Source of the DNA: Pseudomonas benzenivorans | GTDB taxonomy: Bacteria > Pseudomonadota > Gammaproteobacteria > Pseudomonadales > Pseudomonadaceae | Assembly (NCBI RefSeq): GCF_033547155.1 | Contig: NZ_CP137892.1 | Span: forward strand, 2,790,001-2,854,000 | Direction: 5' to 3' | DNA: 64,000 bases | Shown: positions 24,430 to 36,199 of the stretch, piece by piece | How positions within the stretch are numbered: position 1 is the stretch's first letter | Layout: each line of letters starts with the position of its first letter | The notes under the pieces: model-generated | Told to the model about the DNA's origin: nothing | Seen by the model: only the letters and a program-made list of their open reading frames with translations | Databases searched by the model: none | Program-made: the position numbers and the translations under genes

Positions 24430-27039
24430 TCAGCGCTTGTCTTCCACTTTCCACTTGCCGCCGTCATAGAAGGCACGCCAGCCCGTGGGCTTGCCCTCGA
24501 CCTCGGACTGCACGTACTGCTCCTTGGTCTTGCGGCTGTAACGAATCACCGCGGGGCGACCTTCCGGGTCTTTCTTCGGTGCCTCGAGCAGGAAGTGGTA
24601 CTTCGGGTCGATCTCGTCCTTGTGCGGAATCAGCTCCAGCACCAGCGGCGCGCGGGTCTCGCGGTTCTTCGGAAACTGACTGGCGGCGAGGAACAGACCC
24701 GACGCCCCGTCCCGCAGCACGTAGGTGTCGTTGACCTTCTCGCACTTGAGCTCCGGCATCTTCACCGCATCCATCTTGGGCGGTGCCGGTTCGCCGCTCT
24801 TGAGCAGCTTGCGGGTGTTCTTGCATTCGCTGTTGGTGCAACCGAAGAACTTGCCGAAGCGCCCGGTCTTGAGCTGCATCTGGCTGCCGCACTTGTCGCA
24901 CTCCAGGCTCGGCCCCTCGTAGCCCTTGATGCGGTACTGGCCCTGCTCGATCTCATAGCCCGAGCAGTCCGGATTATTGCCGCAGACATGCAGTTTGCGT
25001 GTCTCGTCGATCAAGTAGGCATCCATGGCGGTGCCGCACTTCTGGCAACGATGCTTGCCGAGCAGCACCCGGGATTCGGACTCGCCCTCGTCGTCCGCGG
25101 CGATCTCATCGCCCGGGATCAGGTTGATGGTCGACTTGCAACGCTCCTTCGGCGGCAGGCTGTAACCCGAGCAGCCGAGGAACACGCCGGTCGAGGCGGT
25201 GCGAATCATCATCGGTCGACCACACTCGCGGCAGGCGATGTCGGTCGGGGTCGGCAGGTTGGCGCGCATGCCGCTGTCGCTGGCCTCGGCCACCTCCAGC
25301 TTGCCCTTGAAGTCGCCATAGAATTCGTCGAGCAGATGCTTCCACTCGCGCTCGCCCTGGGCGACATCGTCCAGGTGCTCCTCCATACCGGCGGTGAAGC
25401 CGTAGTCCATCAGATTGGCGAAGCTCTCGGACAGGCGCTCGGTGACGATCTCGCCCATCTTCTCCGAGTAGAAGCGGCGGTTGTGCAGGGCGACGTAGCC
25501 GCGGTCCTGGATGGTCGAGATGATCGCCGCGTAGGTCGAAGGCCGGCCGATGCCGCGCTTCTCCATCTCCTTGACCAGGCTGGCCTCGGAATAACGTGCC
25601 GGCGGCTTGGTGAAGTGCTGGCTGGGATCGAGCTTGAGCAGCTCGAGCGACTCGCCCTGGCTCATCTCCGGCAGCACACCGTCCTCGCCCGGCTTGCTCT
25701 GCTGCGGCATCGCCCGGGTGTAACCGTCGAACTTGAGGATGCGTCCCTTGGCCCGCAGCTCGAACTGCGCCGCGGTCACGGTGACCGTGGTCGACAGGTA
25801 CTCGGCCGGCGGCATCTGACAGGCGACGAACTGGCGCCAGATCAGCTCGTAGAGACGCTCGGCATCGCGCTCCATACCGGACAGCTGGGTCGGCTTGAGG
25901 TTGACGTCGGACGGGCGAATCGCCTCGTGCGCTTCCTGGGCGCCCTCCTTGCTGCTGTAGAGGTTGGGCTTGGCCGGCAGGTACTGCTTGCCGAACTCGT
26001 TCTCGATAAAGTCACGCACCATGCTCACGGCATCGGCCGAGAGGTTGGTCGAGTCGGTACGCATATAGGTGATGTAGCCGGCCTCGTAGAGGCGCTGGGC
26101 CATCATCATGGTCTTCTTCACGCCGAAGCCCAGGCGATTGCTCGCCGCCTGCTGCAGGGTCGAGGTGATGAAGGGCGCCGACGGCTTGCTGCTGGTCGGC
26201 TTGTCCTCGCGCTTGGCGACGCTGTAGCTGGACGCCTTGAGCGTGGCCAGGGCCGCCATGGCCTGGGCTTCGTTCAACGGCTTGAAGGCGGCGCCGTTCT
26301 CCCGGGCCACCTCGAAACGCACGCTGTCGCCCTTGGCCGTGCCCAGGTCGGCGTGCACTTCCCAGTACTCTTCCGGGACGAAGGCGCGGATCTCCTTCTC
26401 CCGCTCGACCACCAGCTTCACCGCCACCGACTGCACGCGGCCGGCGGACAGGCCGCGGGCGATCTTCGCCCACAGCAGCGGCGAAACCATATAGCCCACC
26501 ACGCGGTCGAGGAAGCGCCGCGCCTGCTGGGCATTGACCCGGTTGATATCCAGCTCGCCCGGCTCGGCGAAGGCCTCCTGGATCGCCTTCTTGGTGATCT
26601 CGTTGAACACCACGCGCTTGTAACGGCTGTCGTCGCCGCCGATGGACTCGCGCAGGTGCCAGGCGATGGCCTCCCCCTCGCGATCCAAGTCGGTCGCCAG
26701 ATAGATGGTGTCGGCTTCCTTGGCCAGGCGCCGCAGCTCATCGACCACCTTCTCCTTGCCGGGCAGGATCTCGTACTTGGCCTTCCAGCCCTGTTCCGGG
26801 TCGACACCCATGCGGGCGAACAGCTGGCGCTTGGCCTTTTCCTTGGGTGACAGCGCCGGCGCTTCGCCTGCCGCAGCCTTGCCGCGCTTGGCCGGCTCCT
26901 TCGCCGCGCTCGCCGAGCCACTGGTGGGCAGGTCACGGATATGGCCGATGCTCGACTTCACCACGTACTGGCTGCCCAGATACTTGTTGATGGTCTTGGC
27001 CTTGGCCGGGGATTCCACGATGACCAGCGATTTACCCAT
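24430..27039 (-). CDS. topA: DNA topoisomerase I
   Basis: A type IA topoisomerase that relaxes negative supercoils. The 869 residues begin with the Toprim domain ([22 protein letters not shown]), which carries a Pseudomonas-type alanine/lysine-rich insert at about 43-70. The active tyrosine is in [14 protein letters not shown] (near residue 326). Three C-terminal Cys4 zinc motifs follow (CRECGRPM..., CQKCGTAM..., CDKCGSQM...FGCTNSEC), then a basic tail rich in lysine. Length is normal. A good promoter sits 60 bases upstream. It is essential in most bacteria. Confidence 0.98.
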   Translation of the reverse strand: MGKSLVIVESPAKAKTINKYLGSQYVVKSSIGHIRDLPTSGSASAAKEPAKRGKAAAGEAPALSPKEKAKRQLFARMGVDPEQGWKAKYEILPGKEKVVDELRRLAKEADTIYLATDLDREGEAIAWHLRESIGGDDSRYKRVVFNEITKKAIQEAFAEPGELDINRVNAQQARRFLDRVVGYMVSPLLWAKIARGLSAGRVQSVAVKLVVEREKEIRAFVPEEYWEVHADLGTAKGDSVRFEVARENGAAFKPLNEAQAMAALATLKASSYSVAKREDKPTSSKPSAPFITSTLQQAASNRLGFGVKKTMMMAQRLYEAGYITYMRTDSTNLSADAVSMVRDFIENEFGKQYLPAKPNLYSSKEGAQEAHEAIRPSDVNLKPTQLSGMERDAERLYELIWRQFVACQMPPAEYLSTTVTVTAAQFELRAKGRILKFDGYTRAMPQQSKPGEDGVLPEMSQGESLELLKLDPSQHFTKPPARYSEASLVKEMEKRGIGRPSTYAAIISTIQDRGYVALHNRRFYSEKMGEIVTERLSESFANLMDYGFTAGMEEHLDDVAQGEREWKHLLDEFYGDFKGKLEVAEASDSGMRANLPTPTDIACRECGRPMMIRTASTGVFLGCSGYSLPPKERCKSTINLIPGDEIAADDEGESESRVLLGKHRCQKCGTAMDAYLIDETRKLHVCGNNPDCSGYEIEQGQYRIKGYEGPSLECDKCGSQMQLKTGRFGKFFGCTNSECKNTRKLLKSGEPAPPKMDAVKMPELKCEKVNDTYVLRDGASGLFLAASQFPKNRETRAPLVLELIPHKDEIDPKYHFLLEAPKKDPEGRPAVIRYSRKTKEQYVQSEVEGKPTGWRAFYDGGKWKVEDKR

Positions 27040-27102
27040 GGATCAGAAAATTCCTGAATGCGAAAGAATGAAAGGCGGGAGGCGCCTCACGCGGCACCGC
27101 TA

Positions 27103-27130
27103 TATATAGTGGCGCTAAAGTCGAGGTCAA
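27103..27130 (-). promoter_or_regulatory. topA promoter
   Basis: Minus-strand -35 TTGACC (27130-27125), a 16-base spacer and -10 TATATA (27108-27103) inside the alternating run TATATATA. The start would be near 27096, leaving a leader of about 57 bases. The short 16-base spacer is of interest for a topoisomerase gene. Confidence 0.7.
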
Positions 27131-27154
27131 GCGCGGCCATGCCCCGATGTCGGC

Positions 27155-27391
27155 TCAGGGGCCGCTGAAAACCGGTGTCTCCGCCCGAATCAGGGCAAAG
27201 CGCGGCACACGCTGGCCATCGACCTCGACCTCCTCGCAGAACATCGAAAGCGGCCGCACCCACAAGCCGAAATCGCCGTATAGAGCCTGGTAGACCACCA
27301 TCTGCTGCTCGGTCTCGGAATGACGAGCCACTCCGAACACCCGGTATTCAGGCCCCTTGTAATGACGATAAAGACCCGCCTGTAGCTGCAT
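27155..27391 (-). CDS. DUF1653-family protein
   Basis: A 78-residue cytoplasmic protein. The motif LQAGLYRHYKGPEYRVFGVARHSETEQQMVVYQALYGDFGLWVRPLSMF is the DUF1653 core (YRHYKG...Y.V.G.A.HSET.E..VVY..LY...G.WVRP). The function of the family is unknown. It lies between fadA and topA on the same strand, after a terminator that closes the fadBA operon, so it is probably transcribed separately. Confidence 0.85.
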   Translation of the reverse strand: MQLQAGLYRHYKGPEYRVFGVARHSETEQQMVVYQALYGDFGLWVRPLSMFCEEVEVDGQRVPRFALIRAETPVFSGP

Positions 27392-27425
27392 CGCAGAATT
27401 CCTTGAAAAAACTTAGTGCCGACAA

Positions 27426-27452
27426 ACAAAAACCGGGGCACTGGGCCCCGGT
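27426..27452 (-). terminator. Intrinsic terminator of the fadBA operon
   Basis: On the minus strand an 8-bp stem ACCGGGGC / GCCCCGGT with a 5-base loop is followed by TTTTTGTTTG, about 30 bases after the fadA stop. Confidence 0.9.
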
Positions 27453-27483
27453 CTTGTGTCCACCAACGCTTAGACGGGGTCGC

Positions 27484-28674
<1,191 letters not shown>

Positions 28675-28689
28675 CTAGTCTGTCCGCGA

Positions 28690-30837
<2,148 letters not shown>

Positions 30838-31000
30838 CAACTGATCTCCACGGTATGGAAGCTGAACAGTACACATCGGAGCCAACCAGTGAGCTTGTCC
30901 CACGGCACTGCCGTCGAGAATAGCCCCAAGCAGCCTGGCACACCCGCCGACGCGATATTCGGACTGTAAAGGCGCTGCCGATTCAGGCAAACGCTCAATT

Positions 31001-31014
31001 CATACGCCCGTTTG
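31001..31014. promoter_or_regulatory. PsrA-like operator in the fadBA promoter
   Basis: CATAC-GCCC-GTTTG (minus strand CAAAC-GGGC-GTATG) differs from the PsrA palindrome at one half-site base. It overlaps a candidate -10 (TATGAA, minus strand), as expected for repression of fadBA by PsrA. Confidence 0.6.
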
Positions 31015-31271
31015 ATTTGGGTGTGCACACCTTCGGGGAAAAGCCTCGGCTTGTCAATTGGCCGAGCGTACTCCGCCCTCCCCGATGACTCCCATCGCCC
31101 CCAGAAAGCCCTGGGCGCCCGGGCATACGGCGGCAAACGCGCGAGCAACGGCATCGATTGCGCGGCATTCGACGGCTCTCTGCGGCGCAGACTGTGAACC
31201 AGCGCATGCCTAGCAAAAAGATTTTCCTCCGGGTACAGTCGTACCAGTCCGCTCGCGCATGGCGCAGGCGG

Positions 31272-31289
31272 AACAACAAAAACAACAAA
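31272..31289 (+). promoter_or_regulatory. A/C-rich run, possible Hfq-Crc site
   Basis: AACAACAAAAACAACAAA holds two copies of the AAnAAnAA catabolite motif about 30 bases before the start of the PilJ-N-like gene. Distance from the ribosome site is larger than usual, so support is moderate. Confidence 0.4.
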
Positions 31290-31317
31290 TACCCCCAGAG
31301 GGGCACACGGAGTTCCC

Positions 31318-32136
31318 ATGTCGAGCCGACTGCTTGCCATTTCCCTGAGCACCCTGCTCGCCACCGGCCTCGCGCTGTTCAGCGCCGCCAGCCAGGCCGC
31401 CGACGCCGCCAGCAACCTGCTCCACCTGCACCAGCTGCGCCTGGTCGCGCAGAAAACCCTGGGCGACTTCTACATGTACAACGGCATGGAAGGTGATCAA
31501 CGCTATGCGCGCATGATCGAGCAGTCACTGGGCCAGGCCAACGAACACTTGCAGGCTCTGACGGACATGCCGGGCGAAGGCTCGAAAGTCCTGCTCACCC
31601 AGCTCGCGCAGCAATGGCAGGACTACCAGAGCGAACTCAACCGACTGATCAAGGCATTGAGGCAGCGGGGTTACACCGACCTGCAGCCAGTGGCCGACCT
31701 GAGCGCCAGCAACCAACAGTTGTTGGCCCTGAGTAACGAGCTGTACAACAAGATCCAGCAGGAAAGCGGCCACAGGACGGCCGCCCTGACCCAACAGAGC
31801 CGTGAGCAGAGCCTGCTGATGCAGGCCATCGCCGTGGACTACGCCTCCCGTAGCGCCTCGGTGGGGGCGACATTCATTGGCGGCGGCGAAGTCCGCCCCA
31901 TCGAAGAGATGGTCAGCCAGTTCGCCGAGCGCCTGGCGAGCCTGGAACAGGCCACGCAGAACAGCGCTCAGCTCAAGCAGACCCTCGACTCTGTCGCCAC
32001 CAAGTGGCGTTATATCGAAAAATCGCTGATGAACTACAACGAGAACAGCGTGCCTTTCCTCGTCAACAAGTACTCGGACAGCATCATCGAAGGACTGGAG
32101 CGTGTATCCGCCCAGTATGCGGCCAAGCAGCCATAA
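31318..32136 (+). CDS. Exported protein with PilJ-type sensory domain, no signalling output
   Basis: A 272-residue protein with a signal peptide (MSSRLLAISLSTLLATGLALFSAASQAAD). The mature part is a helical bundle resembling the periplasmic four-helix domain of the type IV pilus chemoreceptor PilJ (NLLHLHQLRLVAQKTLGDFYMYNGMEGDQRY; LYNKIQQESGHRTAALTQQSREQSLLMQAIAVDYASRS). There is no C-terminal membrane helix or methyl-accepting domain, so it would be a soluble periplasmic sensor-like protein. Its role is unknown. A CGGAG ribosome site selects the ATG. It is followed by a terminator. Confidence 0.7.
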   Translation: MSSRLLAISLSTLLATGLALFSAASQAADAASNLLHLHQLRLVAQKTLGDFYMYNGMEGDQRYARMIEQSLGQANEHLQALTDMPGEGSKVLLTQLAQQWQDYQSELNRLIKALRQRGYTDLQPVADLSASNQQLLALSNELYNKIQQESGHRTAALTQQSREQSLLMQAIAVDYASRSASVGATFIGGGEVRPIEEMVSQFAERLASLEQATQNSAQLKQTLDSVATKWRYIEKSLMNYNENSVPFLVNKYSDSIIEGLERVSAQYAAKQP

Positions 32137-32181
32137 CTCGGCGTGCCGCCCACGACCTTTCCGGCCTGCCTGGCCACCCCT

Positions 32182-32215
32182 GCGGCCCGCCCCTTGCGTC
32201 GGGCCGCTCTTTGTT
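32182..32215 (+). terminator. Probable intrinsic terminator
   Basis: Stem GCGGCCCG / CGGGCCGC around a 10-base loop, followed by TCTTTGTT, 45 bases after the stop of the PilJ-N-like gene. Confidence 0.75.
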
Positions 32216-32217
32216 CC

Positions 32218-32655
32218 CTAGGCGCGCGCCCGCAGGAAGTCGTAGACGCTCTGCAGCGCATCGCCCTGCCCCCGCTCGCCCCAACACAGGGCCACCATCT
32301 GCGGCGTGGCTTCGACCTTGAACACATCGGCCGGCAACCGCGCCAACTGCTCGGCCAGGGACGCCTCGGCGCAGGGCTCACGCCACTGGTTCAGCCATCT
32401 GCCGGGTTCGACCTGCCAATAGCACCAGCTGTCCACCTGGCCGCGACGCCGCCCCAGGTGATACTGGGCACAAGCGCTCGGCGGCTTTGTCTCCAGCCAG
32501 TACGGCCACTCCTGACGCGACAACTGCATCGCCAGGCCCATGCGCCGGGCCTGCAGACGCACGTCCATCTGCCCACGCTGGGCCCGCGACGGGATCAGCC
32601 AGGCCAGCGGACTGAGCACGCAAGCCAGGAGCAACAACACTATCCACAGGGTCAT
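32218..32655 (-). CDS. Small membrane-anchored conserved protein, function unknown
   Basis: A 145-residue protein with one N-terminal membrane helix (MTLWIVLLLLACVLSPLAWLI) followed by a basic stretch (PSRAQRGQMDVRLQARRMGLAM), then a soluble domain rich in tryptophan and cysteine. It probably sits in the inner membrane with the C-terminus inside. It is conserved next to the universal stress gene in Pseudomonas. An alternative ATG three codons earlier is possible. I recognise no enzymatic motif. It is convergent with the PilJ-N-like gene and divergent from the stress protein gene. Confidence 0.7.
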   Translation of the reverse strand: MTLWIVLLLLACVLSPLAWLIPSRAQRGQMDVRLQARRMGLAMQLSRQEWPYWLETKPPSACAQYHLGRRRGQVDSWCYWQVEPGRWLNQWREPCAEASLAEQLARLPADVFKVEATPQMVALCWGERGQGDALQSVYDFLRARA

Positions 32656-32743
32656 AAGTACCATCTCGCAGGCAAAAGCCTGTCGTCAGCCTTCAATGCA
32701 GTCATAATTACTCTCATCGCTTGCCCATCCGAGGAGTTACCCC

Positions 32744-33184
32744 ATGCCCTATGAGCACATCCTGGTTGCCGTCGACCTGACCGAGGAATGCGACCCGGTC
32801 ATGCAGCGTGCGCAGAAACTGGCCGCCAGCAGCCATGCCAAGCTGTCCGTGGTGCACGTCGTCGAACCCATGGCCATGGCCTTTGGCGGTGATGTGCCGA
32901 TGGACCTGTCGATGCTGCAGCAGCAGCAGTTCGATCAGGCCCGCGAACGCCTGGACAGCTTCGCCGGGAAATACCCGAAACTCAGCGCCGACCAGCGCCA
33001 CCTGGCTTACGGCCAGCCGCGCCAGGAAATTCACCGCCTGGCCGAGGAGCAGGGCTGCGACCTGATCATGGTCGGCAGCCACGGCCGCCATGGCCTGGCC
33101 CTCCTGCTGGGCTCCACCGCCAACGACGTGCTGCACGGCGCCCCGTGCGACGTGCTGGCCGTACGCCTGAACAAGCCCGAGTAA
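32744..33184 (+). CDS. Universal stress protein (UspA family)
   Basis: A 146-residue cytoplasmic UspA-fold protein starting MPYEHILVAVDLTEECDP. The ATP-binding loop is intact: G111-S-H-G114 then GS at 123-124 (GSHGRHGLALLLGST), so it belongs to the nucleotide-binding branch. The role is general stress survival, exact target unknown. A GAGGAG ribosome site lies 8 bases upstream of the ATG. It is followed by a long hairpin. Confidence 0.92.
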   Translation: MPYEHILVAVDLTEECDPVMQRAQKLAASSHAKLSVVHVVEPMAMAFGGDVPMDLSMLQQQQFDQARERLDSFAGKYPKLSADQRHLAYGQPRQEIHRLAEEQGCDLIMVGSHGRHGLALLLGSTANDVLHGAPCDVLAVRLNKPE

Positions 33185-33193
33185 ACCGCCGCT

Positions 33194-33224
33194 TGGCGAA
33201 TGGCGCACCCGGCGCCATTCGCCA
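33194..33224. repeat. Perfect 13-bp hairpin between convergent genes
   Basis: TGGCGAATGGCGC and its complement GCGCCATTCGCCA around loop ACCCG, between the stress-protein gene and the next convergent gene. There is no U-tract, but the position suggests a transcription-ending or mRNA 3'-stabilising element for both. Confidence 0.6.
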
Positions 33225-33229
33225 GCCTG

Positions 33230-33916
33230 TCACTCGAAACTGTCGCCGGCGCTCATCACCAGCGGGCGGATCTTCTGCAACTGGGTCTCCAGGGACACCG
33301 TCATGCTCGATGCCATCGAGAAGAAGGTCAAAAACGCCTTCAGGTTCGAGTCGCCCTCGCAGGTGTCGTGGATGCGTTGCCAGAACGCCTGATTGACCAG
33401 CTGCAACTGCTGGAACATGCGCACCAGCCCCTTCAGCTCCCAATCGGCATGGCGCCCCTCGCGATGGTTGAAATACTGGCGCGCCAGATACAAGGAGAAG
33501 GTCCGCAGGATGAATTCCTGATTGCTGGCGAACGGCAGGTGGTTCTGCGCCATCGGCCGCAGCTTGCCCAGCACCGGACAGGCGCTGGTCGCCATGATGA
33601 CCCCGAGCAGCGCCCGCAAGCCCTCCTCCAGCCCGACCTGCTTGGTGTACTCACGCTCCGGCGTGCGCACCCAGACCAGGGCTTTCTTGAAGGCCGGCAA
33701 GCCCTGAAAATCCTCGATCACGCGATGCAGGTCGACAGCCGCCGGGCAATGGCTGAAGGTGTCGCGGCTCAAGGGGCAATTGCTGCACTGCTGATGCTCC
33801 AGGCGGGTCCACTTCGGCGCGACCTGGGCCAGCGCCGGGTCATAGGCGCGCTCCAGCTCGATGTGGTAGGTGAACTGATGTTCGTCGTCGAGAGTGAACC
33901 GGTACTCGATGGCCAT
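33230..33916 (-). CDS. Conserved cytoplasmic protein (DUF6901-like), possible metal site
   Basis: A 228-residue protein beginning MAIEYRFTLDDEHQFTYHIEL. A cysteine group near the N-terminus (QQCSNCPLSRDTFSHCPAAVDL, about 43-58) could bind metal. The rest is helical (LGVIMATSACPVLGKLRPMAQNHLPFASNQEFILRTFSLYLARQYF). The sequence is conserved in Pseudomonas between the stress gene and uup; I recall a DUF6901 label but am not sure of the number. No function known. It lies 64 bases upstream of the uup stop region on the same strand, so it is downstream of uup in transcription. Confidence 0.75.
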   Translation of the reverse strand: MAIEYRFTLDDEHQFTYHIELERAYDPALAQVAPKWTRLEHQQCSNCPLSRDTFSHCPAAVDLHRVIEDFQGLPAFKKALVWVRTPEREYTKQVGLEEGLRALLGVIMATSACPVLGKLRPMAQNHLPFASNQEFILRTFSLYLARQYFNHREGRHADWELKGLVRMFQQLQLVNQAFWQRIHDTCEGDSNLKAFLTFFSMASSMTVSLETQLQKIRPLVMSAGDSFE

Positions 33917-33979
33917 GCCTTGCTCCGCCAGACTTCCAAGTGTCCTGTTTGAGGGTTTTCGAACGAGTTGTCGACGGTT

Positions 33980-35899
33980 TTAGCCTTCGAGTTCGGCCCA
34001 ACGCTCCAAAAGCTGATCCAGTTCATCCTGCAGCGCCTGCAGCCGCGCCAGGGCCGCGGCAGTTTCCTCAGCCGGCTGCTGGTAGAACGCAGGGTCGCCG
34101 ACCTGCTCCTGCAAGGCGGCGATCTGCGCCTCCAGCCCATCGATCTGCCCGGGGATCGCCTCCAGCTCGCGCTGCAGCTTGTAACTCAGCTTCTTCTTCC
34201 CGGGAGCCGCGGCAGGTTCGGAAGCGGCCGGCGCCGGCGTCGGCGCGACCACCGCGGAAGCCAGTTCGGCCTTGCCCCCCTTGCTCTCGCCGACACCCAG
34301 CAGGCGCGCCGAACCGCCCTGGCGCAGCCAGTCCTGGTAACCGCCGACATACTCGCGCACCCGTCCCTCGCCCTCGAACACCAGGGTGCTGGTGACCACA
34401 TTGTCGAGAAAGGCGCGGTCGTGGCTGACCATCAGTACCGTGCCGGGGAAGGTCAGCAGCACCTCCTCCAGCAACTCCAGGGTTTCCACGTCCAGGTCGT
34501 TGGTCGGCTCGTCCAGCACCAGCAGGTTGGCCGGCTTGCTGAACAGCTTGGCCAGCAACAGACGGGCCCGCTCGCCGCCGGACAGGGCCTTGACCGGCGT
34601 GCGGGCGCGCTGCGGGCTGAACAGGAAGTCGCCCAGGTAGCTCAGCACATGGCGATTCTGCCCGTCGATGCTGATGAAGTCGCGACCTTCGGCGACGTTG
34701 TCGATCACCGTCTTCTCCGGCTCGAGCTGATGGCGTAGCTGGTCGAAGTAGGCCACCTCCAGCTTGGTGCCGACCTCGATCCTGCCTTCGGTGGGCTGCA
34801 GATCGCCGAGCAACAGCTTGAGCAGGGTGGTCTTGCCGGTGCCGTTGGCGCCGAGCAGGCCGATACGGTCGGAGCGCTGCAGGACCATGGAGAAATCATC
34901 GACCAGCTTCGGCCCGCCCGGGTGGGCGAAGCCCACATGCTCGACCACCATCACCTGCTTGCCGGACTTCTCCGCGGCCTCCAGCTGGATACTCGCCTTG
35001 CCCTGACGCTCGCGGCGCTCGCTGCGCTCGGCGCGCATGGCCTTGAGCGCACGCACGCGGCCCTCGTTGCGGGTACGCCGGGCCTTGATGCCCTGACGAA
35101 TCCACACCTCTTCCTGGGCCAGGCGCTTGTCGAACAGGGCATTGGCGGTCTCTTCGGCCGCCAGTTGCTGCTCCTTGTGCACCAGAAAGCTGGCGTAGTC
35201 GCCGTTCCAGTCGATCAGACCGCCACGGTCCAGTTCGAGGATGCGCGTGGCCAGGTTCTGCAGGAAGGCCCGGTCGTGGGTGATGAACAGTACCGCACCG
35301 CCGAAGCCCAGCAGCGCCTCTTCCAGCCAGGCGATGGCCCCGATGTCGAGATGGTTGGTCGGCTCGTCCAGCAGCAACAGGTCCGGCTCGGAAACCAGTG
35401 CCTGGGCCAGCAGCACGCGCCGGCGCCAGCCCCCGGACAGTTCGGCCAGGGTCTTGTCGGCCGGCAGCTGCAGGCGGCTCAGGGTGCTTTCGACCAGTTG
35501 CTGCAGGCGCCAGCCGTCGCGCGCCTCGAGCTCCTGCTGGACGTGCATCAGCTTGTCCAGATCGGCATCGCTGTGGATGTTCTGGCTCAGGTGATGGTAT
35601 TCGGCGAGCAGGGCGCCGACTCCCTCCAGACCCTCGGCGACCACATCGAACACCGTGCGCTCATCGGCACGCGGCAGTTCCTGGGGCAACTCGCCGATCT
35701 TAAGTCCCGGCGCCCGCCAGATCTCGCCATCGTCGGCCTGCCGATCGCCCTTGACCAGGCGCAACAGGCTGGACTTGCCGGTGCCGTTGCGGCCGATGAT
35801 GCACACCCGCTCGCCCCGGGCGATCTGCCAGGACACCCGGTCCAGCAGCGGCATGGCGCCGTAGGCCAGGGAAACATCGGTGAACTTGAGCAGGGTCAT
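33980..35899 (-). CDS. uup: Uup-type ABC-F ATPase
   Basis: A 639-residue soluble ABC-F protein with two ATPase halves and no membrane domain. First half: GRNGTGKSS, LSGGWRRR, DEPTNHLD. Second half: GANGTGKTT, LSGGERARL, DEPTNDLD. A C-terminal coiled coil (KKKLSYKLQRELEAIPGQIDGLEAQIAALQEQ) is the Uup DNA/ribosome-binding tail. Uup is linked to ribosome function and to suppression of precise transposon excision. The start is at MTLLKFTDVSLAYG; the upstream in-frame stretch does not look like protein. Confidence 0.93.
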   Translation of the reverse strand: MTLLKFTDVSLAYGAMPLLDRVSWQIARGERVCIIGRNGTGKSSLLRLVKGDRQADDGEIWRAPGLKIGELPQELPRADERTVFDVVAEGLEGVGALLAEYHHLSQNIHSDADLDKLMHVQQELEARDGWRLQQLVESTLSRLQLPADKTLAELSGGWRRRVLLAQALVSEPDLLLLDEPTNHLDIGAIAWLEEALLGFGGAVLFITHDRAFLQNLATRILELDRGGLIDWNGDYASFLVHKEQQLAAEETANALFDKRLAQEEVWIRQGIKARRTRNEGRVRALKAMRAERSERRERQGKASIQLEAAEKSGKQVMVVEHVGFAHPGGPKLVDDFSMVLQRSDRIGLLGANGTGKTTLLKLLLGDLQPTEGRIEVGTKLEVAYFDQLRHQLEPEKTVIDNVAEGRDFISIDGQNRHVLSYLGDFLFSPQRARTPVKALSGGERARLLLAKLFSKPANLLVLDEPTNDLDVETLELLEEVLLTFPGTVLMVSHDRAFLDNVVTSTLVFEGEGRVREYVGGYQDWLRQGGSARLLGVGESKGGKAELASAVVAPTPAPAASEPAAAPGKKKLSYKLQRELEAIPGQIDGLEAQIAALQEQVGDPAFYQQPAEETAAALARLQALQDELDQLLERWAELEG

Positions 35900-36199
35900 G
35901 GCACGCCTCGAATACGACAGGCACTGAACCGGCGGACAAGGTCTGGGAACATGCGCCGATTGCGCCGAGACTCCCGACTTTCCGTCCGTGATCAGCACAG
36001 AAACTGATTAGTCGAAGCCCAAGGGCCGCGACAAAAACTGGGCGCGCATTCTAACCGAGATGGGCCTGAGGTTTGCGGCCAATTTCATGCGCGCTCCAGC
36101 CGGTGCCGCGCTTTCGTCGCCCCCGGGCAAAAGGCTAAGCTAGGTGAATTCCGCGCCGGCCATGCCGGCGCCCACTCATCTGCCAAGCCTGGAAGTGTC
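35900..36199. other. 300-base region between uup and slt
   Basis: No gene. It must contain two divergent promoters, but I cannot assign hexamers with confidence. A perfect 8-bp hairpin, GCGCCGGC / GCCGGCGC with loop CAT, lies at 36153-36171, 28 bases before the slt start and therefore in its leader. Confidence 0.5.

Larger units (their letters stand above)
30838..31317. other. 480-base intergenic region between fadB and the PilJ-N-like gene
   Basis: No credible gene. It holds the divergent promoters. On the minus strand I see -35 TGCACA and -10 TATGAA with 17 bases between, the -10 overlapping the PsrA-like site. An alternative start further downstream uses TTGCCT / TACAGT (30990-30985 and 30968-30963). 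On the plus strand an A/C-rich run (31272-31289) lies before the next gene. Confidence 0.5.
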
